DNA of 5,612 bases, taken from NCBI GenBank assembly GCA_937910975.1, contig CALEMZ010000017.1:1-5612 (forward strand), given 5' to 3'. How positions within the stretch are numbered: the first letter of the stretch is position 1; every line of letters begins with the position of its first letter. The notes beneath the pieces were generated by a model, which was not told where the DNA came from, did no database searches, and worked only from the letters and a program-made list of their open reading frames with translations. Position numbers and translations under genes: made by a program. Positions 1 to 5,612 of this stretch are shown in pieces. Source of the stretch: an uncultured Pseudorhodobacter sp. GTDB lineage: Bacteria > Pseudomonadota > Alphaproteobacteria > Rhodobacterales > Rhodobacteraceae.

Positions 1-18
1 CAAAACGTTAGTGCGCGC

Positions 19-1365
19 TCACCCCCGCCGCGTCACTTTCAACCAAATTCCATCCTTGGCCCGCACCGTCAAATGCGCCACCGGCACCGGCGCGCGCCCC
101 GCCACAATCTCAAACCGAAAGGCCCGCACCAGCATTGCCAGCAACAACGGCCCCTCCACCATCGCAAACCCCGCCCCGGTGCAAACCCGAGGCCCCGCCG
201 AGAAGGGTATAAACGCCTCGCGCCCACAAGCCCGCCCCGCCTCGGTCTGCCAGCGGCCGGGATCAAATTCATCGGGCCGCTCCCAAATTCTTTCGTGCCG
301 ATGCAAATGCCACGGGCTCAGCACCACCTGCGCCCCCGGCGCCACATCGCGCCCCCGAAGCGTTTCCGGGCAGCTATTCTCCCGCACCATCATCGGCACG
401 GGCGGGTAAAGCCGCAATGTTTCGCGAAACACATCGCGGGCAAAGCGCAGCTTTCCCATCACCGCGAAATCCGGGGCCTCCGTCAGCACCCCCGCCTCCA
501 GCGCGACCCGGTCCTGAACTTCCGGGGCCATCGCCAGCAAATATAGCGCCCACCCCAGCGCCGAGGCCGAGGTTTCATGCCCCGCCAGAAAGAAGATCGC
601 GACCTGATCGATCATTTCTTCGGTCCCAAACCGCTCTCCCGTCACCGGGTCCGCCGTTGTCATGATCTTGGTCGCCAGATCATCCGGGGCCACCCCCGTC
701 GCAATTTCTGCCGCGCGGGTTTCCGTCAACTGCCGGATCAACCCCCGGATCCGCGCCGCCGTCCGCTTCGTGCGCCCGGAATGAAAGCGTGGAAACCAGC
801 GCGGCAAGGGCAGGAAAGCGGCCAAATTCAGGATCGGCTGGGCGCGTTGATAGGCGCGAAACTGGTCAAAAACCTCCGCCGCAATCTCATGCTCGATCGG
901 GATCGAAAACAGCGTGCGAAAGATCACATCTGCCGCGGCATGGCTCATCTCCGGCTCAATCTCCTGCACGCCGGGCTGCATCCGCGCCACCGCCGCCTGC
1001 CCCGCCGCCACCATTTGCGGAAATGTCTCGCGTATGCGCCCGCCTTCAAAGGCCGGGTCGATAATCCGCCGCTGCCGCTTCCAAACCTCGCCATTGGTCA
1101 CGAATACCGAATTGCCGAGCAAAGGGTTCAACCCCTCGCGTATCCGGTCGGATTTCGGGAAATAATCGGGCCGCTCGTTCAGCACCAGCCGGATCAGCGC
1201 CGGATCGTTGCACAGATAGCTGCGAAAGAACGGCGTCCGAAACTCTGCCATCCATGCCCGGTAAAGCCGCGCGGGCTGGGCCGAGAGGATGTCTTGCCGA
1301 AAAAGCCGGAAATAACGCCAGAGCGAAACTTTGTCGGGCCTTGCGGGCGGTTTGGGTGGGATCAT
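19..1365 (-). CDS. Cytochrome P450 monooxygenase
   Basis: A complete 448-residue P450, a haem-thiolate enzyme that inserts one oxygen atom from O2 into an organic substrate using electrons from a redox partner. All diagnostic motifs are present and intact: helix C WKRQRR (Trp95, Arg99), helix I oxygen-activation AGHETS (261-266), the ExxR pair Glu315 and Arg318 in FRETLRLYPP, FDPGRW (367-372), and the haem-binding loop FSAGPRVCTG with axial Cys395. There is no N-terminal membrane anchor or signal peptide and no fused reductase domain, so it should be a soluble enzyme that depends on separate electron carriers; no ferredoxin or reductase gene lies in the window. FRETLRLYPP and the PFSAGPRVCTG loop resemble the class that includes fatty-acid and CYP4/CYP102/CYP110-like enzymes more than the camphor-type bacterial P450s, a weak hint of a hydrophobic substrate. 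The start overlaps the upstream hydrolase stop by four bases. Substrate and CYP family number cannot be read from the sequence. Confidence 0.96.
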   Translation of the reverse strand: MIPPKPPARPDKVSLWRYFRLFRQDILSAQPARLYRAWMAEFRTPFFRSYLCNDPALIRLVLNERPDYFPKSDRIREGLNPLLGNSVFVTNGEVWKRQRRIIDPAFEGGRIRETFPQMVAAGQAAVARMQPGVQEIEPEMSHAAADVIFRTLFSIPIEHEIAAEVFDQFRAYQRAQPILNLAAFLPLPRWFPRFHSGRTKRTAARIRGLIRQLTETRAAEIATGVAPDDLATKIMTTADPVTGERFGTEEMIDQVAIFFLAGHETSASALGWALYLLAMAPEVQDRVALEAGVLTEAPDFAVMGKLRFARDVFRETLRLYPPVPMMVRENSCPETLRGRDVAPGAQVVLSPWHLHRHERIWERPDEFDPGRWQTEAGRACGREAFIPFSAGPRVCTGAGFAMVEGPLLLAMLVRAFRFEIVAGRAPVPVAHLTVRAKDGIWLKVTRRG

Positions 1366-2612
1366 GGGGCGCTCACCGAGGTGAATTTGTTAACGGGCGT
1401 CTCAATCCGCGATCGTGAGGCGGCCCGGCCCTTATAGCGCGCGCCAAGGGTCACAGGGCCTGCTGTGATCTGGAAATAATCGTAATCACCGGGCCGGTCA
1501 AAGGCGCAGAGATATTGAAAATGCAGTCGGAAAAACCGCCAGCGCAACTGCTTCCAACGCCCCGGCGACAATGTTTGCGTGAAGGACGCCGAAAACACCA
1601 ACGGCCAGCGCTTGCCCGCCGGGGCCACGCCCGATACCGCAACCGGATCGCAAAGCGCAAAAGCGCAGCCATCGCCGGGGGCGGTCACGTCAACCCAAGT
1701 CAACGCCTTACTTGCCGAAAGATAGGCTAGATCGGCGCGCAACCGCTGTGCCGCGGGCAAGAATGACACCATTGGCACCACCTGCCCCAAAGACAAAAAC
1801 GACAGGGCAGGCCCCTGTGCAGGCACCCGCCCCGCCCGCAGCAAATCGCTCAGCACAGAAATGGCCAGATGCACGCCGGAGGAATGGCCAACGACCAGCA
1901 CCTCCTCCACCTCTTCGGTCAGGGTGGCGGCAATCACCTCACCAAATTCGGCCATCCGCGCCTCCAACTCTGGCGGGTTGGCACCATTCAACTGCGCGGA
2001 ATATGCGTAATCATGCATCAGGTAATAGGCGAAAACCTTGTTGTCGATGCGCCGGAACCAGTGCAGCGCCGCCGCCGCCGCAACCGCCCCCAAGCCCGCG
2101 CCAAGTGCCGCACCCAACAGCCCCGGCAGGGCAAGCCCGCCCAGAACCCAGCCCGCCCAGAACAACCCCAGAGCCAGCACCAGTTGCACCAGCAAAAACA
2201 CCACTGGGTAAAGCGCCGCGATCACCGGGCCTTTGCGCAAGCGCATCAGCCGCCACAGCGCGCCAGAGCCGATGTAAATCCACGCCGTGCGGAACAATTG
2301 CCGATAGGTGTCTAGCATCCCGGTTTCCATCGAGTTTTTCACGATGTCCGACCAGACCAGCACCTCTACCTGTGCGCCCACCCGCGCGCCACCTATCTCG
2401 GCCTCGACATTCCAGCCATAGGCCCCGCCCCCCGGTTTTGGCGAAAGCTGAAGGGAATAGCCTGAAATCGCAGCCTGCGCTGCGGCCTCCTTGCGGTAAA
2501 GCTCGCAGTAGCGGCGCGGATGAAAGGGGTCATAGCCCGGAATATAGAACACGCGCCGCCGCGAAACGGTGGTCGCGCCCCTCGTGGCACTGGCCGGATC
2601 GTGCTTTGCCAT
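1362..2612 (-). CDS. Alpha/beta-hydrolase-like protein with an inserted membrane hairpin, function unknown
   Basis: I do not recognise a named family. Numbering is from the ATG at 2612 (416 residues); a GTG at 2627 would add five. An N-terminal strand and oxyanion-type loop (about 21-30, VFYIPGYDPF) resembles the first strand of alpha/beta hydrolases. VLVVGHSSG at about 238-246 is a textbook nucleophile elbow with Ser244. Candidate acid and base are Asp314 (APGDG) and His364 (RLHFQYL); these are guesses from order and spacing. Between first strand and elbow lies a long insertion with two hydrophobic segments (about 129-155 and 158-185, the second Gly/Ala/Leu-rich). They are flanked by basic residues (RLMRLRKG before, HWFRRIDNK after), suggesting a hairpin with both ends in the cytoplasm. 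There is no signal peptide. The stop overlaps the P450 start (ATGA), so the two are probably co-translated. A serine esterase, lipase or thioesterase acting at the membrane is plausible but unproven; it could also be a non-catalytic hydrolase fold. Confidence 0.72.
   Translation of the reverse strand: MAKHDPASATRGATTVSRRRVFYIPGYDPFHPRRYCELYRKEAAAQAAISGYSLQLSPKPGGGAYGWNVEAEIGGARVGAQVEVLVWSDIVKNSMETGMLDTYRQLFRTAWIYIGSGALWRLMRLRKGPVIAALYPVVFLLVQLVLALGLFWAGWVLGGLALPGLLGAALGAGLGAVAAAAALHWFRRIDNKVFAYYLMHDYAYSAQLNGANPPELEARMAEFGEVIAATLTEEVEEVLVVGHSSGVHLAISVLSDLLRAGRVPAQGPALSFLSLGQVVPMVSFLPAAQRLRADLAYLSASKALTWVDVTAPGDGCAFALCDPVAVSGVAPAGKRWPLVFSASFTQTLSPGRWKQLRWRFFRLHFQYLCAFDRPGDYDYFQITAGPVTLGARYKGRAASRSRIETPVNKFTSVSAP
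1372..1377 (-). promoter_or_regulatory. Ribosome binding site of the P450 gene, inside the upstream gene
   Basis: GGTGAG on the minus strand lies six bases before the P450 ATG at 1365-1363 and within the last codons of the hydrolase gene. With the ATGA stop/start overlap it supports both this start and translational coupling. Confidence 0.55.
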
Positions 2613-2619
2613 ACTGCTG

Positions 2620-2625
2620 CCCTTC
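2620..2625 (-). promoter_or_regulatory. Ribosome binding site deciding the hydrolase start
   Basis: GAAGGG on the minus strand sits seven bases before an ATG at 2612-2610. A longer frame begins with GTG at 2627-2625, but this site overlaps that GTG codon and nothing comparable lies at the right distance upstream of it. The site therefore favours the ATG start. Confidence 0.55.
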
Positions 2626-2684
2626 ACATTCAGCGCCCATTATGCCGATAAATTTGGGCAAAACTATAGGGATAGCACAAGCGG

Positions 2685-3434
2685 CTAGCCCAAAGCGCTG
2701 AGGACCGGGAAGGTTTCCAGAAGCCAGAAGGAAAAGGCCGAAAAGGCCCCGGTCAGCAAGGCGACACCGACGATGACGAGTAGCCCCCCCATTGCCCGCT
2801 CAATCATCTTCATATGCCGCTTGAGCCGCGACATCACGCCGACGGCGCGCTCAATAAAGAGGGCAGCCAGAATGAAGGGCAGGCCCAGGCCCAAAGCGTA
2901 GATGCCGAGCAAGGTGGTGCCGCGCGTCAGGCTGGCTTCAGAGGCTGCCAACGACAGGATCGCACCAAGCTGCGGGCCGATGCAGGGCGTCCAGCCAAAA
3001 GCGAAGGCGAGGCCCAGAAGATAGGCCCCAAAGGCCGAACCACCCCGGTCACCAGCATCCAGTCGCGCCTCACGATCCAAAATGCCAATGCGGAAAATCC
3101 CCAGAAAATGCAGGCCGAAGATGATAACGACCCCCCCCGAGATTTTTGACAAAACATCCTGATATTGCAAAAAAAATGTGCCGAAAATCGAGGCGGTGAA
3201 GCCGAGAAACAAAAACACCGTAGACAAGCCAAGCACAAAGAAAACCGCAGGCAACAGCACACGGCGGCGTGCGGTGCTGCCCTTCATCTCACCCATGCTG
3301 ATGCCGCCCATATAGGCCAGATAGGGCGGTACAATCGGTAAGACGCAAGGGCTGAGGAATGAAAGCACACCTGCAAACAATGCCACCAACATCGCCGGGA
3401 GAAGGGATGCGTCGATAAGGTCTATTCCGGGCAT
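2685..3434 (-). CDS. ccdA: CcdA-type cytochrome c biogenesis / thiol-disulfide transport protein
   Basis: A 249-residue polytopic inner-membrane protein of the CcdA/DsbD transmembrane family. CcdA carries reducing equivalents from cytoplasmic thioredoxin to periplasmic thiol proteins that keep apocytochrome c cysteines reduced for haem attachment. The two redox cysteines are visible: Cys30 in the SPCVLPIVPPYLAYM motif of helix 1 and Cys151 in GWTPCIGP of helix 4. Six hydrophobic segments can be placed at about 13-38, 58-83, 95-117, 133-162, 172-195 and 213-237, in two similar halves. The length matches stand-alone CcdA, and there is none of the periplasmic or thioredoxin domains of DsbD. The ATG has a good ribosome site, and the gene follows the rne terminator, so it probably begins its own unit. 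No terminator is evident before the next gene 72 bases on. The coding sequence holds three long homopolymers: G7 and G8 (sense) and T8. Family assignment is secure. The exact partner (cytochrome c versus other thiol proteins) is inferred. Confidence 0.93.
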   Translation of the reverse strand: MPGIDLIDASLLPAMLVALFAGVLSFLSPCVLPIVPPYLAYMGGISMGEMKGSTARRRVLLPAVFFVLGLSTVFLFLGFTASIFGTFFLQYQDVLSKISGGVVIIFGLHFLGIFRIGILDREARLDAGDRGGSAFGAYLLGLAFAFGWTPCIGPQLGAILSLAASEASLTRGTTLLGIYALGLGLPFILAALFIERAVGVMSRLKRHMKMIERAMGGLLVIVGVALLTGAFSAFSFWLLETFPVLSALG

Positions 3435-3439
3435 GATCG

Positions 3440-3444
3440 TTCCT
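3440..3444 (-). promoter_or_regulatory. Ribosome binding site of the ccdA-like gene
   Basis: AGGAA on the minus strand lies five bases before the ATG at 3434-3432. This fits a Shine-Dalgarno site and supports that start codon. Confidence 0.65.
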
Positions 3445-3481
3445 ATGGTTGCTCTTTGGTCTTAGCCTGTCCGAGAGCTCA

Positions 3482-3504
3482 GGTCACGCCGACAATTGGT
3501 CACG
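3482..3504. repeat. Direct repeat GGTCACG x2 in the rne-ccdA gap
   Basis: GGTCACG occurs at 3482-3488 and 3498-3504, 16 bases start to start. The second copy also forms a short inverted repeat with CGTGGCC at 3509-3515 around a TTCG loop, allowing one G-T pair. The repeats lie about 50-70 bases upstream of the ccdA start and just past the rne terminator, where a promoter or operator would be expected. I see no convincing -35/-10 pair: TTGTCG lies between the copies on the minus strand, but no good -10 is spaced from it. A regulatory role is speculative. Confidence 0.25.
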
Positions 3505-3522
3505 TTCGCGTGGCCCGGTGCT

Positions 3523-3557
3523 AAAGGAAAAGGGCGCAGGAATAACCCCGCGCCCTT
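3523..3557 (-). terminator. Intrinsic terminator of rne
   Basis: Read on the minus strand, an 8-bp perfect stem, AAGGGCGC (3557-3550) with GCGCCCTT (3537-3530), is extended inward by two G-C pairs after one mismatch. It encloses a short loop and is followed by TTTTCCTTT, partly overlapping the stem. It begins 21 bases after the rne stop codon. The T-rich tail occurs only in the minus-strand reading, which matches the direction of rne. It separates rne from the downstream ccdA unit. Confidence 0.82.
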
Positions 3558-3578
3558 GGCTGTCTGTTTATCTGCTCA

Positions 3579-5612
3579 TCAGCGCCCGATGTTCCACCAA
3601 CCACGGCGTCGCGGCTTTGCCTCAGTCGCCTCGGGTTCAGAGGCAGGGGGCTGAGTTGCAGCGACCTCTGCCGGTGCGGGCTGTGGCGCAGTGGCAACTT
3701 CCACAACCTGCGGTGCAGGCTCTGCCACCACGGGTTCTGGCGCTGCTGCCGCCGCAGGTACTTGCTCTGAAACCTCTGGCTTGGCCTTTGGTTTACGCGT
3801 CCGGCGGGCTTTCGGCTTTTCCGCTGGCTCTTCGGCTACCACCTCGGCGGCACTTTCAGCGACTGTTTCGACAACAGAGGCTTCAACCGTTTCCGCCTTG
3901 GGCTTGCGGCTGCGTGTGCGGCGTTTTTTCGGAGCCTCTTCCGTGGCTTCCGCCACCTCATCGGCTTTTTCCGCAGTCACGTCCGAAGCCACGGCCACGT
4001 CTACCTGATCTGCATCCTCATCCGAGCTGTCCTGATCACTGCCGTCGCCGCCTTCAGATCCGCTTTCACCATTGGCATCACTGCCGCGACGACGCCGACG
4101 ACGCCGGCGCTTCTTGCGGCCATTGCCATCTTTTGGCTCTTCCTCTTGGGTGCTGACGGCTTCCGTCTCGGCATCCTCTTCCGCTTCGGTCGGGATATCG
4201 GGATCCTCGATCTCATCCACGGCGCTGCCCATCAGTGATGAGTTGCCAGAAATCGCAGCGGAAACCTCAACAACCGCGCGGGTGGCGGTTTTGAACTTTT
4301 CAATGGTGTAATCAGGGCTGATCAACGAAGGATCGGCCTCGATCCGTACCGACATGCCATAGCGCACCTCGATCATCGCGATATGTTCACGCTTTTGGTT
4401 CATCAAGAAGTTGACGACTGCGATGGGTGCGCGCAGCAGCACTTCCTTGCTACGCTTGCGAGTGCCTTCTTCTTCCAGCGCACGCAGAATGGTCAACGCC
4501 ATGCTGTCATCCGAGCGGATGATACCCGTACCATGGCAATGCAGGCAAGGCTGGGTAGTGCTTTCCAACATGCCGGGACGCAGGCGCTGACGGCTCATCT
4601 CCAACAGACCAAAGCCTGAGATGCGACCGACCTGAATACGCGCACGGTCGGTTTTGAGATGGTCTTTCAGCTTCTTTTCCACAGCGGCGTTGTTGCGGCG
4701 GTCTTCCATGTCGATGAAGTCGATGACGATCAGGCCAGCAAGGTCGCGCAAGCGCAGCTGGCGTGCCACCTCTTCGGCAGCCTCCAGGTTGGTCTTGGTC
4801 GCCGTATCCTCGATCGAGCCTTCCTTGGTCGCACGGCCAGAGTTCACGTCAATCGCAACCAGCGCCTCGGTGATGCCGATGACGATATAGCCGCCGGATT
4901 TCAGCTGCACGGTCGGGTTGAACATGCCCGCAAGATAGCTTTCCACCTGATAACGGGCGAAAAGCGGGGTCTGATCCTGATAGGGCTGCACAGCCTTGGC
5001 ATGGGATGGCATGATCATGCGCATGAAGTCCTTGGCGACACGGTAGCCTTCGGCACCCTCCACCAGCACTTCATCAATCTCGCGGCTATAAAGGTCGCGG
5101 ATCGAGCGTTTGATCAGATTGCCTTCCTCATAGATCGCAGCGGGGGCGATGGATTTCATCGTCAGCTCGCGGATTTGTTCCCACAGGCGCATCAGATATT
5201 CGTAATCGCGCCGGATCTCCGGCTTGGTGCGCTTGGCCCCAGCCGTGCGGATAATCAGGCCAGCACCTTCCGGCACCTTGATTTCCGAAGCAATTTCTTT
5301 CAGCTTCTTGCGGTCATTGGCTTGGGTAATCTTGCGGCTGATGCCTCCACCGCGCGCGGTGTTGGGCATAAGCACGCAGTAACGGCCCGCCAGAGACAGG
5401 TAAGTCGTCAGTGCTGCCCCTTTATTGCCCCGCTCTTCTTTGACCACCTGAATCAGCATGATCTGGCGTACCTTGACGACCTCTTGGATCTTATAGCGGC
5501 GCGCGCGAGGGCGGCGCGGTGCGCGGATCTCTTCGGAGACATCCTCATCCGCAACCGACTCGATCTCGTCGTCGGTTTCGGAGGCCGTGTCCATGGCGCG
5601 GTAGGGCTCTTC
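3579..5612 (-). CDS. rne: Ribonuclease E (RNase E/G family), 5'-truncated by the window edge
   Basis: RNase E is the endoribonuclease that processes rRNA and tRNA precursors, starts mRNA decay and scaffolds the RNA degradosome. The reading frame is open to the window edge, with six codons (EEPYRA) before the first visible ATG at 5592-5594, so that ATG is not the start and the gene is partial. Residues below are counted from that Met. An acidic stretch (about 1-22) precedes the end of the S1 domain (about 34-75, with EERGNKGAALTT). R116-T117 match the 5'-monophosphate sensor. Catalytic Asp249 and Asn251 (AIDVNSGR) and Asp292 (VIDFIDM) correspond to E. coli D303, N305 and D346. Cys350 and Cys353 (CLHC) are the zinc-link. 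From about 450 to 671 the protein is low-complexity: acidic and Ala/Pro stretches separated by basic patches (493-503, 556-566, 593-605), ending in RRRGWWNIGR, a probable PNPase docking tail. RNase G is excluded by the long C-terminal arm. Identification is very secure. Confidence 0.97.
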   Translation of the reverse strand, partial: EEPYRAMDTASETDDEIESVADEDVSEEIRAPRRPRARRYKIQEVVKVRQIMLIQVVKEERGNKGAALTTYLSLAGRYCVLMPNTARGGGISRKITQANDRKKLKEIASEIKVPEGAGLIIRTAGAKRTKPEIRRDYEYLMRLWEQIRELTMKSIAPAAIYEEGNLIKRSIRDLYSREIDEVLVEGAEGYRVAKDFMRMIMPSHAKAVQPYQDQTPLFARYQVESYLAGMFNPTVQLKSGGYIVIGITEALVAIDVNSGRATKEGSIEDTATKTNLEAAEEVARQLRLRDLAGLIVIDFIDMEDRRNNAAVEKKLKDHLKTDRARIQVGRISGFGLLEMSRQRLRPGMLESTTQPCLHCHGTGIIRSDDSMALTILRALEEEGTRKRSKEVLLRAPIAVVNFLMNQKREHIAMIEVRYGMSVRIEADPSLISPDYTIEKFKTATRAVVEVSAAISGNSSLMGSAVDEIEDPDIPTEAEEDAETEAVSTQEEEPKDGNGRKKRRRRRRRRGSDANGESGSEGGDGSDQDSSDEDADQVDVAVASDVTAEKADEVAEATEEAPKKRRTRSRKPKAETVEASVVETVAESAAEVVAEEPAEKPKARRTRKPKAKPEVSEQVPAAAAAPEPVVAEPAPQVVEVATAPQPAPAEVAATQPPASEPEATEAKPRRRGWWNIGR

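Noticed and set aside
577..1437. Long plus-strand open frame antisense to the P450 gene
   Set aside because: It is a shadow of a G+C-rich gene: the product is rich in Arg, Pro and His with no recognisable motif, and the minus-strand P450 carries every family signature.
19..2612. Possible horizontally acquired P450/hydrolase block, because it looks more C-rich on the plus strand than rne
   Set aside because: Hand counts on a few 60-base lines gave differing results (43 and 39 G+C in the P450 versus 31 and 36 in rne). That is too little to separate from normal gene-to-gene variation, and no mobile-element traces are present.
2613..2627. GTG start five codons upstream for the hydrolase
   Set aside because: No ribosome site lies at the right distance before the GTG, whereas GAAGGG sits seven bases before the ATG at 2612. 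The GTG remains possible.
2635..2659. Possible hairpin GCCCA...TGGGC between ccdA and the hydrolase gene
   Set aside because: A 5-bp stem with a 15-base loop and no following T run is too weak for a terminator. Nearby TATAGT and CATAAT look like -10 boxes but have no matching -35 at 16-18 bases, so I did not call a promoter.
1712..2701. 329-codon plus-strand open frame antisense to the hydrolase gene
   Set aside because: The translation is Pro/Ala/Arg-rich low-complexity sequence with no domain, typical of the antisense frame of a G+C-rich gene.
3449..4156. Plus-strand open frame across the rne terminator and the 3' end of rne
   Set aside because: The product is Pro/Leu/Arg-rich and arises opposite the Ala/Pro/Glu-rich arm of RNase E; it crosses the terminator and has no motif.
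1..5612. CRISPR arrays, tRNA/rRNA genes, insertion sequences, defence or phage modules
   Set aside because: No regularly spaced repeats, terminal inverted repeats, transposase-like motifs or RNA-gene signatures were seen on either strand.

Overview
The window comes from a G+C-rich genome, most likely an alphaproteobacterium of the Rhodobacterales (Rhodobacter/Roseobacter type). The main evidence is the RNase E protein. It has an acidic insert before a split S1 domain, long Ala/Pro/Glu and Arg-rich disordered arms, and an 'RRRGWW' C-terminal tail of the alphaproteobacterial degradosome type. Taxonomy is inferred from these features, not from a database search.

All four protein genes lie on the minus strand, so transcription runs from high to low coordinates. 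From 5612 down to 3579 is rne, the endoribonuclease of the RNA degradosome, whose 5' part is cut off by the window edge. A clear intrinsic terminator (about 3523-3557) ends it. A gap of about 140 bases follows, holding that terminator and a short direct repeat. Then comes a ccdA-type gene (2685-3434), encoding a six-helix membrane thiol-disulfide transporter for cytochrome c maturation. After 72 bases without an obvious terminator there is a gene of unknown function (1362-2612, or 2627 with the GTG start). It encodes an alpha/beta-hydrolase-like protein with a GHSSG nucleophile elbow and an inserted hydrophobic hairpin. It overlaps by 4 bases (ATGA) with a complete cytochrome P450 gene (19-1365). 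Only 18 bases remain after the P450 stop.

The likely transcription units are rne alone, then ccdA - hydrolase - P450 reading in one direction. The hydrolase and P450 are probably translationally coupled and may act in one pathway on a hydrophobic or esterified substrate; that link is inference. CcdA is a housekeeping protein and may simply be adjacent.

I found no mobile element, CRISPR array, tRNA or rRNA, and no phage or defence module. This is mostly an ordinary chromosomal region. The least characterised part is the membrane hydrolase/P450 pair.
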